A stretch of DNA of 64,000 nucleotides, from contig JAFXVJ010000013.1 of NCBI GenBank assembly GCA_017524615.1, positions 1 through 64,000 on the forward strand, written 5' to 3'. This DNA comes from Clostridia bacterium. Its GTDB lineage: Bacteria > Bacillota > Clostridia > Christensenellales > Aristaeellaceae. Within the stretch, counting starts at the first letter, position 1; every line of letters begins with the position of its first letter. The notes beneath the pieces are model-generated. The model searched no databases. It was not told the origin of the DNA and worked only from the letters and a program-made list of their open reading frames with translations. Positions 8,035-14,839 of the stretch are shown here, piece by piece. Both the position numbers and the translations under genes were made by a program.

Positions 8035-9300
8035 ATGGCTTCTTTTGTTGATCGCGCGCCCTTCATCGCCAAGGCCGGAAACGGCGGGAATGGATGCGTA
8101 TCCTTCCACCGAGAAAAATTTGTGCAAAACGGCGGGCCGGACGGCGGGGACGGCGGCCACGGCGGGGATGTGATCCTGCTGGCCGACGAAAATATGCACA
8201 CCCTGCTGGATTTCCGCTTCCGCAGCAAATATGAAGCTCCTGCCGGGGTGGATGGCTCCAGCGGCCGCCGCCAGGGCAAGCGGGGCGAGGACCTGATTGT
8301 AAAGGTACCCGTGGGCACTGTGGTAAGGGACAAGGAAACCGGCGTTGTGGTGGCCGATATGTATGAGGCTGGCCGCCGGAAGATCCTGCTGCGCGGCGGC
8401 CGGGGCGGCTGGGGCAACAGCCATTTCGCCACCCCCACCCGTCAGGCGCCCAATTTTGCCAAGCCGGGCATCAAGACGGAGCGGCACGAATTCATCCTGG
8501 AATTGAAATCCATTGCGGATGTGGGGCTGGTGGGCTTTCCCAATGTGGGTAAATCCACCATTCTTTCGGCGGTGACGGCTGCCCGGCCCAAGATCGCCAA
8601 TTATCACTTCACCACCCTGACCCCCAATTTGGGCATGGTACGTCATCACGGCATGGATTTCGTGATGGCCGATATTCCCGGCCTGGTTGAGGGAGCCAGC
8701 GAAGGCGCGGGCTTGGGCCACGATTTTTTGCGTCACGTGGAGCGCACCCGCCTGTTGCTGCACGTGATCGACGCCGCGGGCTCCGAAGGCCGGGACCCGG
8801 TGGAGGATTACGAGCAGATCAACGCGGAACTACAAAAGTACGGCGATCTGGCGGATCGGCCCCAAATCGTCGCCGCAAACAAAATGGACCTTCCCGATGG
8901 ACAAACTGGCTTTGACATGCTTAAGGAGCACATAAAGGGCAGGTATCCCCTGTTTCCCGTCAGCGCTGCCACCGGGCAAGGATTTGAGGAATTGCTGAAC
9001 TGCGTGGCTTCAACACTGTCGGCTCTCCCGCCGATGGAGCCCTTCACCGAGGAAGAACTGCTGCCTGAGGCGCTGGAAGGATCCGGATTTGAAATCACGC
9101 GGGACGGGCCGGTCTTCGTTGTGTCCGGCAAGGCCATCGTTCATTTGCTGGACAGCGTGAATTTCGACGACGAGGAATCCATGAACTGGTTCCACCGCAC
9201 CCTGCGCCAGGCCGGCATCATCGACGCCCTGCGCCAGGCCGGCGCCCGGGAAGGCAGCACCGTGCGTATCGACGATATGGAATTTGATTTTTTGGAATAA
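8035..9300 (+). CDS. obgE: GTPase Obg (CgtA)
   Basis: Essential ribosome-associated GTPase for large-subunit assembly and stress signalling. It has the three Obg parts in order: the Gly-rich Obg fold (residues 1-~158, with repeated GGxGGxGG runs), the G domain with GFPNVGKST (G1), DIPGLVEGAS (G3) and NKMD (G4), and a C-terminal OCT domain ending DDMEFDFLE. Length 421 is typical. The start at 8035 has GGAGG 7-8 nt upstream. It lies 36 nt after argH and just before yhbY, another ribosome-assembly gene, as is common in bacteria. Confidence 0.97.
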   Translation: MASFVDRAPFIAKAGNGGNGCVSFHREKFVQNGGPDGGDGGHGGDVILLADENMHTLLDFRFRSKYEAPAGVDGSSGRRQGKRGEDLIVKVPVGTVVRDKETGVVVADMYEAGRRKILLRGGRGGWGNSHFATPTRQAPNFAKPGIKTERHEFILELKSIADVGLVGFPNVGKSTILSAVTAARPKIANYHFTTLTPNLGMVRHHGMDFVMADIPGLVEGASEGAGLGHDFLRHVERTRLLLHVIDAAGSEGRDPVEDYEQINAELQKYGDLADRPQIVAANKMDLPDGQTGFDMLKEHIKGRYPLFPVSAATGQGFEELLNCVASTLSALPPMEPFTEEELLPEALEGSGFEITRDGPVFVVSGKAIVHLLDSVNFDDEESMNWFHRTLRQAGIIDALRQAGAREGSTVRIDDMEFDFLE

Positions 9301-9336
9301 TCATCTGCTCGCGCGATGAGTTGGAAAGGAGATCCC

Positions 9337-9636
9337 ATGACACTGGAAATCAACAGCAAGCAGCGCGCTTATCTGCGCTCCCTGTGCAATAACCTGCAGC
9401 CCGTGCTCTACATCGGCAAGGAAGGCATCACCGACGCTACCGTGAAGGAAGCCTGGGACGTTCTGGAGGCCAGGGAACTGATCAAATGCTCCGTGCAGCG
9501 GGAAGCGCCCCTCACCGCCCGGGAAGCGTGCCAGGCCCTGTGCGAACGGGTGCACGCTGCCCCCGTGCAGTGCATCGGCGGAAAATTTTCCGTTTACCGT
9601 CCCCGCCGCAAGGATCCTACCATCGTCCTGCCCTAA
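9337..9636 (+). CDS. yhbY: CRM-domain RNA-binding protein YhbY
   Basis: A 99-residue single CRM-domain protein that associates with the pre-50S subunit. The domain has the characteristic GxxG loop as GKEG (YIGKEGITDATVKEAW). I chose ATG 9337 because AAAGGAG at 9325-9331 is well spaced for it, whereas an in-frame ATG at 9316 would place that site inside the gene. It follows obgE by 36 nt. I see no clear terminator before the nrdD promoter except the inverted repeat at 9751-9775. Confidence 0.9.
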   Translation: MTLEINSKQRAYLRSLCNNLQPVLYIGKEGITDATVKEAWDVLEARELIKCSVQREAPLTAREACQALCERVHAAPVQCIGGKFSVYRPRRKDPTIVLP

Positions 9637-9679
9637 GTCTTGCCCCGCCTGCGTTTGCGCCGGCCTGCAGTACAGAACA

Positions 9680-9695
9680 CCACAATATATAGTGG
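9680..9695. promoter_or_regulatory. NrdR box upstream of nrdD
   Basis: The 16-bp near-palindrome CCACAATATATAGTGG matches the NrdR consensus ACACWATATMTWGTGT at 14 of 16 positions. It lies 42 bp upstream of the -35 element. A weaker AATAT-centred site (9725-9740) overlaps the -35 and could be the second box that NrdR usually needs. This predicts dATP-responsive repression of nrdD. Confidence 0.7.
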
Positions 9696-9737
9696 TTTCT
9701 AACCGGGCTTATGCAAAAAAATATCCCAAATATGGTA

Positions 9738-9766
9738 TTGACAAGTCGGACCGCACCTTATATAAT
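9738..9766 (+). promoter_or_regulatory. nrdD promoter
   Basis: TTGACA (9738-9743), a 17-nt spacer and TATAAT (9761-9766): both hexamers are perfect consensus, so the promoter should need strong repression. Confidence 0.9.
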
Positions 9767-9775
9767 AGGGTGCGG
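9751..9775. promoter_or_regulatory. inverted repeat enclosing the nrdD -10 box
   Basis: CCGCACC (9751-9757) and GGTGCGG (9769-9775) are perfect inverted repeats whose centre holds the TATAAT. This geometry suits a repressor site across the -10. As RNA from the upstream operon it would also be a hairpin followed by TTTT, so it might double as the yhbY terminator. Confidence 0.5.
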
Positions 9776-9853
9776 TTTTGATGAGAACGGGTCACGGCGA
9801 GATCTGTTTATCACGGGAAAAACCCGAAAATATACTATACGGAGGATCCATCC

Positions 9854-12175
9854 ATGATTTCATCTATCCGGAAGCGGGACGGCCGCGTTGTGCCATTCGA
9901 CATGGAAAAAATCCAGCATGCAGTTTCCAAGGCCTTTGCAGCCTCCGGCAGCGCCAAGGGCGAGGAAACGGCCAAGGCCATCAGCCAGCAGGTGGAATTG
10001 GAGCTGGAAAACAACGAAAATATCAGCAGCACCCCCACCGTGGAAGAGGTGCAGGACGCCGTAGAGCGGGTGCTGATCGAAAAGGGGTTCGTGCGCACTG
10101 CCAAGGCCTATATCCTCTACCGCGCTGAGCGCAGCCGGGTGCGTGAAATGAACACAAGACTGATGAAGGTGTTCGAGGACATCGCCTACAAGGATGCCAT
10201 CGACAGCGACATCAAGCGCGAAAACGCCAACATCAATGGCGACACCGCCATGGGCAGCATGCTGAAATTCGGCTCCGAGGGCAGCAAGCAGTTCTACGAT
10301 ATGTTCGTGCTGAACCCGGCCCACGCCAAAGCGCACCGGGAAGGCGACATCCATATCCACGATCTGGATTTCCTCACCCTGACCACCACCTGCTGCCAGA
10401 TCCAGCTGTCTACCCTGTTCAAGGATGGCTTCTCCACCGGCCATGGCGTGCTGCGGGAGCCCAACGATATTTCCAGCTACTCCGCTCTGGCCTGCATTGC
10501 CATCCAGGCCAACCAGAACGACCAGCACGGCGGCCAATCCATCGTAGACTTTGACTATGGCATGGCCCCCGGCGTGCGCAAAACCTTTATCAAGCGCTTC
10601 CGGGACAACCTGAGCCGCGCGCTGGACCTGAAGTTCAGCGTGGAAAACGCCGATGAGGAAGCCAAAGCCATCCTGAACGCCATCAAGGAAGAAACCGGCC
10701 TGGTGCCGACCCTGCAGGAGAAGGACGAATTCAAGGCCGCTCTGATTCAAAAACTGTCGAACCGCGCCACGGAAGAAACCGCGAACGAAGTGTTCGATTT
10801 CGCTCAGAAGTATGCCGTGAAGGAAACCCGCCGGGCCACCTATCAGGCCATGGAAGCCCTGGTGCATAACCTGAACACCATGAATTCCCGCGCCGGCGCC
10901 CAGGTGCCCTTCTCCTCCATCAACTATGGCACGGACATTTCTCCCGAAGGCCGGCTGGTGATGGAGCAGATCCTGCTGGCCACCGAGGCCGGTCTCGGCC
11001 GGGGCGAAACCCCCATCTTCCCCATTCAGATTTTCCGCGTCAAGGAGGGCGTCAATTACAACGCCGGCGAACCCAACTATGATCTTTTCCGCTTGGCCAT
11101 TCGAGTCAGCGCCAAACGCCTGTTCCCCAACTTCTCCTTCCTGGACGCCCCCTATAACCTGCAGTACTACAAGCCCGGCCATCCGGAAACCGAAGTGGGC
11201 TACATGGGCTGCCGTACCCGCGTAATGGGCAACGCCTATGACCGCAGCCGGGAAATCGCTCCCCGCCGGGGCAACCTGTCCTTCACCTCCATCAACCTCC
11301 CCCGCATCGCCATCAACGCCAACGGCGACGTGGATTGGTTCTTCTCCGAACTGGAAAACAAAATGAAGCTGGTGGTGGAGCAGCTGGATGAACGCTATGA
11401 AATCATCGCCCGCAAAAAGGTCTACAACTTCCCCTTCCTGATGGGGCAGGGCGTGTGGATCGATTCCGAAAAGCTGGATTGGAACGACGAGGTGCGGGAA
11501 GTGCTTAAGCACGGCACCCTGTCCGTGGGCTTCATTGGATTGGCGGAATGCCTGAAGGCGCTGCGAGGCAAGCATCACGGCGAAAGCGAGGAAAGCCAGA
11601 ATCTCGGGCTGGAGATCGTGGGCTTCATGCGGTCTTATTTGGACAAGCTCACCGCCGAACGCCACATGAATTATACGCTGCTGGCCACGCCTGCCGAAGG
11701 CTTGTCCGGCCGGTTCGTGCGCATGGACCGGGAGCGCTTCGGCGTGATCGAGGGCGTGACCGACCGGGAGTACTACACCAATTCCTTCCATGTGCCGGTG
11801 TATTATCCCATCAGCGCCTTTGACAAGATCTCCATTGAGGGCCCCTATCACGCGCTCACCAACGCCGGCCACATCAGCTATGTGGAAATGGACGGCGACC
11901 CCACCAAGAACCTGGAAGCCTTTGAAAGAATCGTGCGCCATATGCACGACTGCGGCGTGGGCTACGGCTCCATCAATCACCCGGTGGACCGTGACCCCCT
12001 GTGCGGCTTCAATGGCATCATCGGCGACACCTGCCCCTGCTGCGGCCGCGAGGAAAACGGACGTCCCTTTGAACGCATCCGCCGCATCACCGGCTATCTG
12101 GTGGGCACCCTGGATCGCTTCAACAACGCCAAGCGTGCCGAAGAGCATGACCGCGTGAAGCACAGCATGACATAA
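9854..12175 (+). CDS. nrdD: anaerobic (class III) ribonucleoside-triphosphate reductase
   Basis: Oxygen-sensitive glycyl-radical enzyme making deoxyribonucleotides from NTPs. Residues 1-~95 form an ATP-cone (SSIRKRDGRVVPFDMEKI...), the allosteric dATP/ATP switch. The long central catalytic barrel includes HIHDLDF and YMGCRTRV. The C-terminus has the glycyl-radical region RRITGYLVGTLDRFN. The zinc site is unusual: the first pair reads D714-P-L-C717 instead of CxxC, while the second is C727-P-C729-C730 with an additional Cys. ACGGAGGA precedes ATG 9854. No nrdG activase gene follows, which is uncommon. Control is probably by NrdR. Confidence 0.95.
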   Translation: MISSIRKRDGRVVPFDMEKIQHAVSKAFAASGSAKGEETAKAISQQVELELENNENISSTPTVEEVQDAVERVLIEKGFVRTAKAYILYRAERSRVREMNTRLMKVFEDIAYKDAIDSDIKRENANINGDTAMGSMLKFGSEGSKQFYDMFVLNPAHAKAHREGDIHIHDLDFLTLTTTCCQIQLSTLFKDGFSTGHGVLREPNDISSYSALACIAIQANQNDQHGGQSIVDFDYGMAPGVRKTFIKRFRDNLSRALDLKFSVENADEEAKAILNAIKEETGLVPTLQEKDEFKAALIQKLSNRATEETANEVFDFAQKYAVKETRRATYQAMEALVHNLNTMNSRAGAQVPFSSINYGTDISPEGRLVMEQILLATEAGLGRGETPIFPIQIFRVKEGVNYNAGEPNYDLFRLAIRVSAKRLFPNFSFLDAPYNLQYYKPGHPETEVGYMGCRTRVMGNAYDRSREIAPRRGNLSFTSINLPRIAINANGDVDWFFSELENKMKLVVEQLDERYEIIARKKVYNFPFLMGQGVWIDSEKLDWNDEVREVLKHGTLSVGFIGLAECLKALRGKHHGESEESQNLGLEIVGFMRSYLDKLTAERHMNYTLLATPAEGLSGRFVRMDRERFGVIEGVTDREYYTNSFHVPVYYPISAFDKISIEGPYHALTNAGHISYVEMDGDPTKNLEAFERIVRHMHDCGVGYGSINHPVDRDPLCGFNGIIGDTCPCCGREENGRPFERIRRITGYLVGTLDRFNNAKRAEEHDRVKHSMT

Positions 12176-12311
12176 TCCTGCCCGGCTTTTCCTCCCGTTC
12201 CTTTGGAACTTCCAGGCGGAAATACCGCACGTCGGATCGTCATCGGTAAGAGCGTCCCTCCGAAAGTGCGCCTCACCCTGCCTCCCGATCAGTAACATCC
12301 TGTCAATGAAA

Positions 12312-12348
12312 CAGCCCCTGGCTTCACACAATTTGGAGCCGGGGGCTG
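12312..12348. terminator. probable bidirectional terminator between convergent genes
   Basis: CAGCCCCTGGCT (12312-12323) pairs with AGCCGGGGGCTG (12337-12348) with one G-U pair. The tails are only moderately T-rich, but the hairpin sits exactly between the convergent nrdD and the secreted-protein gene. The rest of 12176-12389 holds nothing I can identify. Confidence 0.6.
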
Positions 12349-12389
12349 CTATATTGTTCTGGCTTTATTGCGCGCTTATGGTATCCCGA

Positions 12390-13913
12390 TCATTCTGCCA
12401 GTTCAAAGAAGGACACCGTCATGCGCGGATAATTCCGCACATTTCCGTTTTCATCCAGGACGCTGTAGGTGCCGTTGGCCAGGCCGTATACCTTTACCAT
12501 CGTTCCTTCCGCAAACCCCGGATCACTGTCGCTGATCAAATACACGATTTCCTTGTAGTTGTTTCCCGATTTGGACAGCGCCAGCGTGACCACATATTCG
12601 TTGATACTCTGCGAGATGCCGGTGATATATCCCGTTTCCACAGCGTACTTCCCTATATTTTCCGCCTTGGACAAATTGGCATAGGTCATCTTCCTGGCGC
12701 TGGAGCGGATTTTCTCATCCCGTTCCACATCGGAATAGGAGCGCGTGGCCGTGTAGATGAACCGCCTTTCCTCCAAGCCCTTCTTGGTGACGGTCAGCAC
12801 AAAATTGTAGGTACCCTCGGCGCTCGTGTCGATCTTGAATTTGAACGTCTTGCTGGTGGTGGATTTATTGTAGCTGATGGGGCCGGAAATGGACAGCTGT
12901 GTTTTCGCGCCGGCGATGGTTGTTCCGGATATGACCGTGCTGTCTTCCAAGACCTGGTCCGGGGACAGATCGATTTCCACCGGCAGGATGCCCTTTTGGA
13001 ACGTGACGGAGTACAGCCGCTGGGCTTTGATAGCGCCCTCCGCTTCCGCCGTCAGCGTGACGGAATACACGCCTTGCGCGGGCAGGGTGACTTTCACGGA
13101 GAACGCGCCGTTATTGCCCGCCGTAACGTTGTAGCTTTGCCCCGAAGAGGAACTCAGGGAAAACACGGCGACGGTCACCAGCGCCTTTTTGGCGGATATG
13201 CCCTTGACTGTGAACGTTTCTTCATTGGTTTCAGCGGGCGGCGCGGAGGACACGGTCAGCTTGATGGGCAATTCCGGCATGGGAAGGATCTCGGTGAACT
13301 GGAAGGTCTTCATGATCTTTTCCAGCACCGTGTTGTCCCCTTCCTTGGCGTTGCGTCCACGGATCTGCATATCCAGGGTGATGGTATAGCCGTTGCGGAT
13401 GGTACGCCGCTGATAGCCGGTGCACACCGGCTCCCCCTCCTGACGGAGAGAATACTTGGTGGCCAGGAAGCGCAGCACATTCTTTCCGTAATTCCGCCAG
13501 GCCGCGCTGCTGTAGGTATAGCCCAGGATGCCATAGACGGATCCGTTTGTATGGGAGACGCGGAATTCCCGGCGCATATCCTCGTCCTGGTTGTTCAAAT
13601 CGAAAAAGGTTTGCGCATCCACATCCTTGATGGCAGTGATCACCAACGTGCGTTGGTTTTCAGCGTCATACGCTTTCAGCAGGATGCCTTCCGCCTCGAA
13701 TTCATTGCCAAGCGCATCAAAATCCCAGCCCTGGCTGGCGATCCATTCGGCGTGCGTGCTCAGATTATAGGGTGTCAGCACCACTTCAAAGTCATTCGGG
13801 ATCTCCACCGACGCCCGGATTTCTCCAAAGGAATACGTTTCGGCAAGCGCCGGTACAGCCAGCAGCAGGGACAGCAGGATCATCCCCGCCAGAACCAAAA
13901 GCATTTTACGCAA
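12390..13913 (-). CDS. secreted protein of unknown function with Ig-like repeats
   Basis: A 507-residue exported protein. Residues 1-24 are a signal peptide (hydrophobic LLVLAGMILLSLLLAV, then PALA cleavage before ETYSF). Residues ~25-220 form a region unlike any family I can name. Residues ~220-400 look like two or three bacterial Ig-like beta sandwiches (TVSSAPPAETNEETFTVKG...; EIDLSPDQVLEDSTVISGTT...), and a mixed C-terminal domain follows. No catalytic motif stands out. The start is the TTG at 13913, because GGGAGG at 13923-13928 is 9 nt away from it; an ATG three codons further in is too far. A cell-wall or surface role is inference. The leader carries a terminator-like hairpin. Confidence 0.75.
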   Translation of the reverse strand: MRKMLLVLAGMILLSLLLAVPALAETYSFGEIRASVEIPNDFEVVLTPYNLSTHAEWIASQGWDFDALGNEFEAEGILLKAYDAENQRTLVITAIKDVDAQTFFDLNNQDEDMRREFRVSHTNGSVYGILGYTYSSAAWRNYGKNVLRFLATKYSLRQEGEPVCTGYQRRTIRNGYTITLDMQIRGRNAKEGDNTVLEKIMKTFQFTEILPMPELPIKLTVSSAPPAETNEETFTVKGISAKKALVTVAVFSLSSSSGQSYNVTAGNNGAFSVKVTLPAQGVYSVTLTAEAEGAIKAQRLYSVTFQKGILPVEIDLSPDQVLEDSTVISGTTIAGAKTQLSISGPISYNKSTTSKTFKFKIDTSAEGTYNFVLTVTKKGLEERRFIYTATRSYSDVERDEKIRSSARKMTYANLSKAENIGKYAVETGYITGISQSINEYVVTLALSKSGNNYKEIVYLISDSDPGFAEGTMVKVYGLANGTYSVLDENGNVRNYPRMTVSFFELAE

Positions 13914-13941
13914 GAAACTGCGCCTCCCTTCCTACGGACAT

Positions 13942-13969
13942 AAAAATTCATCCGCTTCGTCGGATGAAT
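13942..13969 (-). promoter_or_regulatory. terminator-like hairpin in the leader of the secreted-protein gene
   Basis: On the minus strand, ATTCATCCG (13969-13961) pairs perfectly over 9 bp with CGGATGAAT (13954-13946) around a 6-nt loop, followed by TTTTTA. It lies between the promoter (13988-14016) and the Shine-Dalgarno sequence, so it would terminate transcription before the gene unless it is antagonised. This is a candidate attenuator; no antiterminator partner is obvious. Confidence 0.6.
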
Positions 13970-13987
13970 CACTCCATAGCCTTTTTT

Positions 13988-14016
13988 ATTATAGCACAGA
14001 CAGCCCGCATTTTCAA
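13988..14016 (-). promoter_or_regulatory. promoter of the secreted-protein gene
   Basis: On the minus strand TTGAAA (14011-14016), a 17-nt spacer and TATAAT (13988-13993). Its -35 lies 5 bp from the -35 of the divergent promoter at 14021. Confidence 0.75.
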
Positions 14017-14020
14017 CTAT

Positions 14021-14049
14021 TTGTTACGGAATTTTTACAAATGTATAAA
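14021..14049 (+). promoter_or_regulatory. promoter of the ferritin-like gene
   Basis: TTGTTA (14021-14026), a 17-nt spacer and TATAAA (14044-14049). It is arranged back to back with the minus-strand promoter, so one regulator could act on both. Confidence 0.6.
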
Positions 14050-14194
14050 ATAACAGAAAACACCTGAACGCTTTGTCGGATATCCAACCCTTTTTCCCGC
14101 CCGCCGGCCGGAAGCGGGAAGGCCGAAGGATCGCGTATGGAATTCCTTTGCCCGGCGCATACTGTCGCTGTAGGAAGAAAGGAGGTCCCTTCTG

Positions 14195-14629
14195 ATGATC
14201 GAACAGGATACCGTCAAGCTGCTGCGGGAATGTGATTCCGGCGCGAAAATGGGCATTCAATCCCTGCAGGACGTGCAGGATCGGGTGAAAGATGACAACA
14301 TGCGCCGGATGCTGCTGACATCCATAGATGAACACGAGAAGCTTTCCCACGACATTCAGGAACATTTGCACCGCTTTGACGACGAGGGCAAGGACCCGTC
14401 CGTCATGGCGTCCGGCATGGCCTGGCTGAAGGCCCACGCGGAAATGATGATGAACGGTTCCGATGAAACCATCGCCGACCTGATGACCGACGGCTGCAAC
14501 ATGGGCATCAAATCCCTGAGCCGTTACCTGAACCAGTATACGGCGGCAGACGAAAAGAGCAAGGATTTCGCGAAACGGCTGATCGGCATGGAGGAGCATT
14601 TGGTGCAGGATCTGCGCGCCTATCTGTAA
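14195..14629 (+). CDS. small four-helix, ferritin-like protein
   Basis: A 144-residue, cytosolic, almost entirely helical protein without signal peptide. Four amphipathic helices can be drawn: residues 3-30 (QDTVKLLRECDSGAKMGIQSLQ), 33-65, 70-95 and 97-142. Acidic and histidine residues are spaced as in DUF2383/ferritin-like bundles (Glu11, Glu49, His50, His55, and EEH near residue 136), so a di-metal site is possible but unproven. AAAGGAGG at about 14177-14184 supports ATG 14195. It is monocistronic between its own promoter and a strong terminator. The function is not known to me. Confidence 0.65.
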   Translation: MIEQDTVKLLRECDSGAKMGIQSLQDVQDRVKDDNMRRMLLTSIDEHEKLSHDIQEHLHRFDDEGKDPSVMASGMAWLKAHAEMMMNGSDETIADLMTDGCNMGIKSLSRYLNQYTAADEKSKDFAKRLIGMEEHLVQDLRAYL

Positions 14630-14693
14630 TGCGGCGGCGCTAAATAGTCCGCGATGAGCCTCCCGGACAAAAAAACGAATCAACGCATCAAAA

Positions 14694-14739
14694 AAGCCAT
14701 TTGTATCCAAAAACTTTTGGGTCAAATGGCTTGTATTTT
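14694..14739 (+). terminator. intrinsic terminator after the ferritin-like gene
   Basis: AAGCCATTTG (14694-14703) pairs with CAAATGGCTT (14723-14732). An inner CCAAAA/TTTTGG stem extends it, and TGTATTTT follows. Confidence 0.85.
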
Positions 14740-14759
14740 GCCCTGCAATCTGGTAAAAT
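14731..14759 (+). promoter_or_regulatory. promoter of the EF-G-like gene
   Basis: TTGTAT (14731-14736), a 17-nt spacer and TAAAAT (14754-14759) with an extended TGG. The -35 overlaps the tail of the preceding terminator. Confidence 0.6.
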
Positions 14760-14839
14760 AATTCTTGTGTGTGATTCTTGTCATACGTTCATGGATTAAT
14801 CATGAATCAAAATCAAATGAATTCATAGGGGGAACCGAC

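Noticed and set aside
9860-12331. 823-codon minus-strand frame opposite nrdD
   Set aside because: Antisense shadow; nrdD is supported by full-length motifs, promoter and ribosome binding site.
12306-13943. 545-codon plus-strand frame opposite the secreted protein
   Set aside because: The minus-strand gene has a signal peptide, a good start site and a promoter; the plus frame has none.
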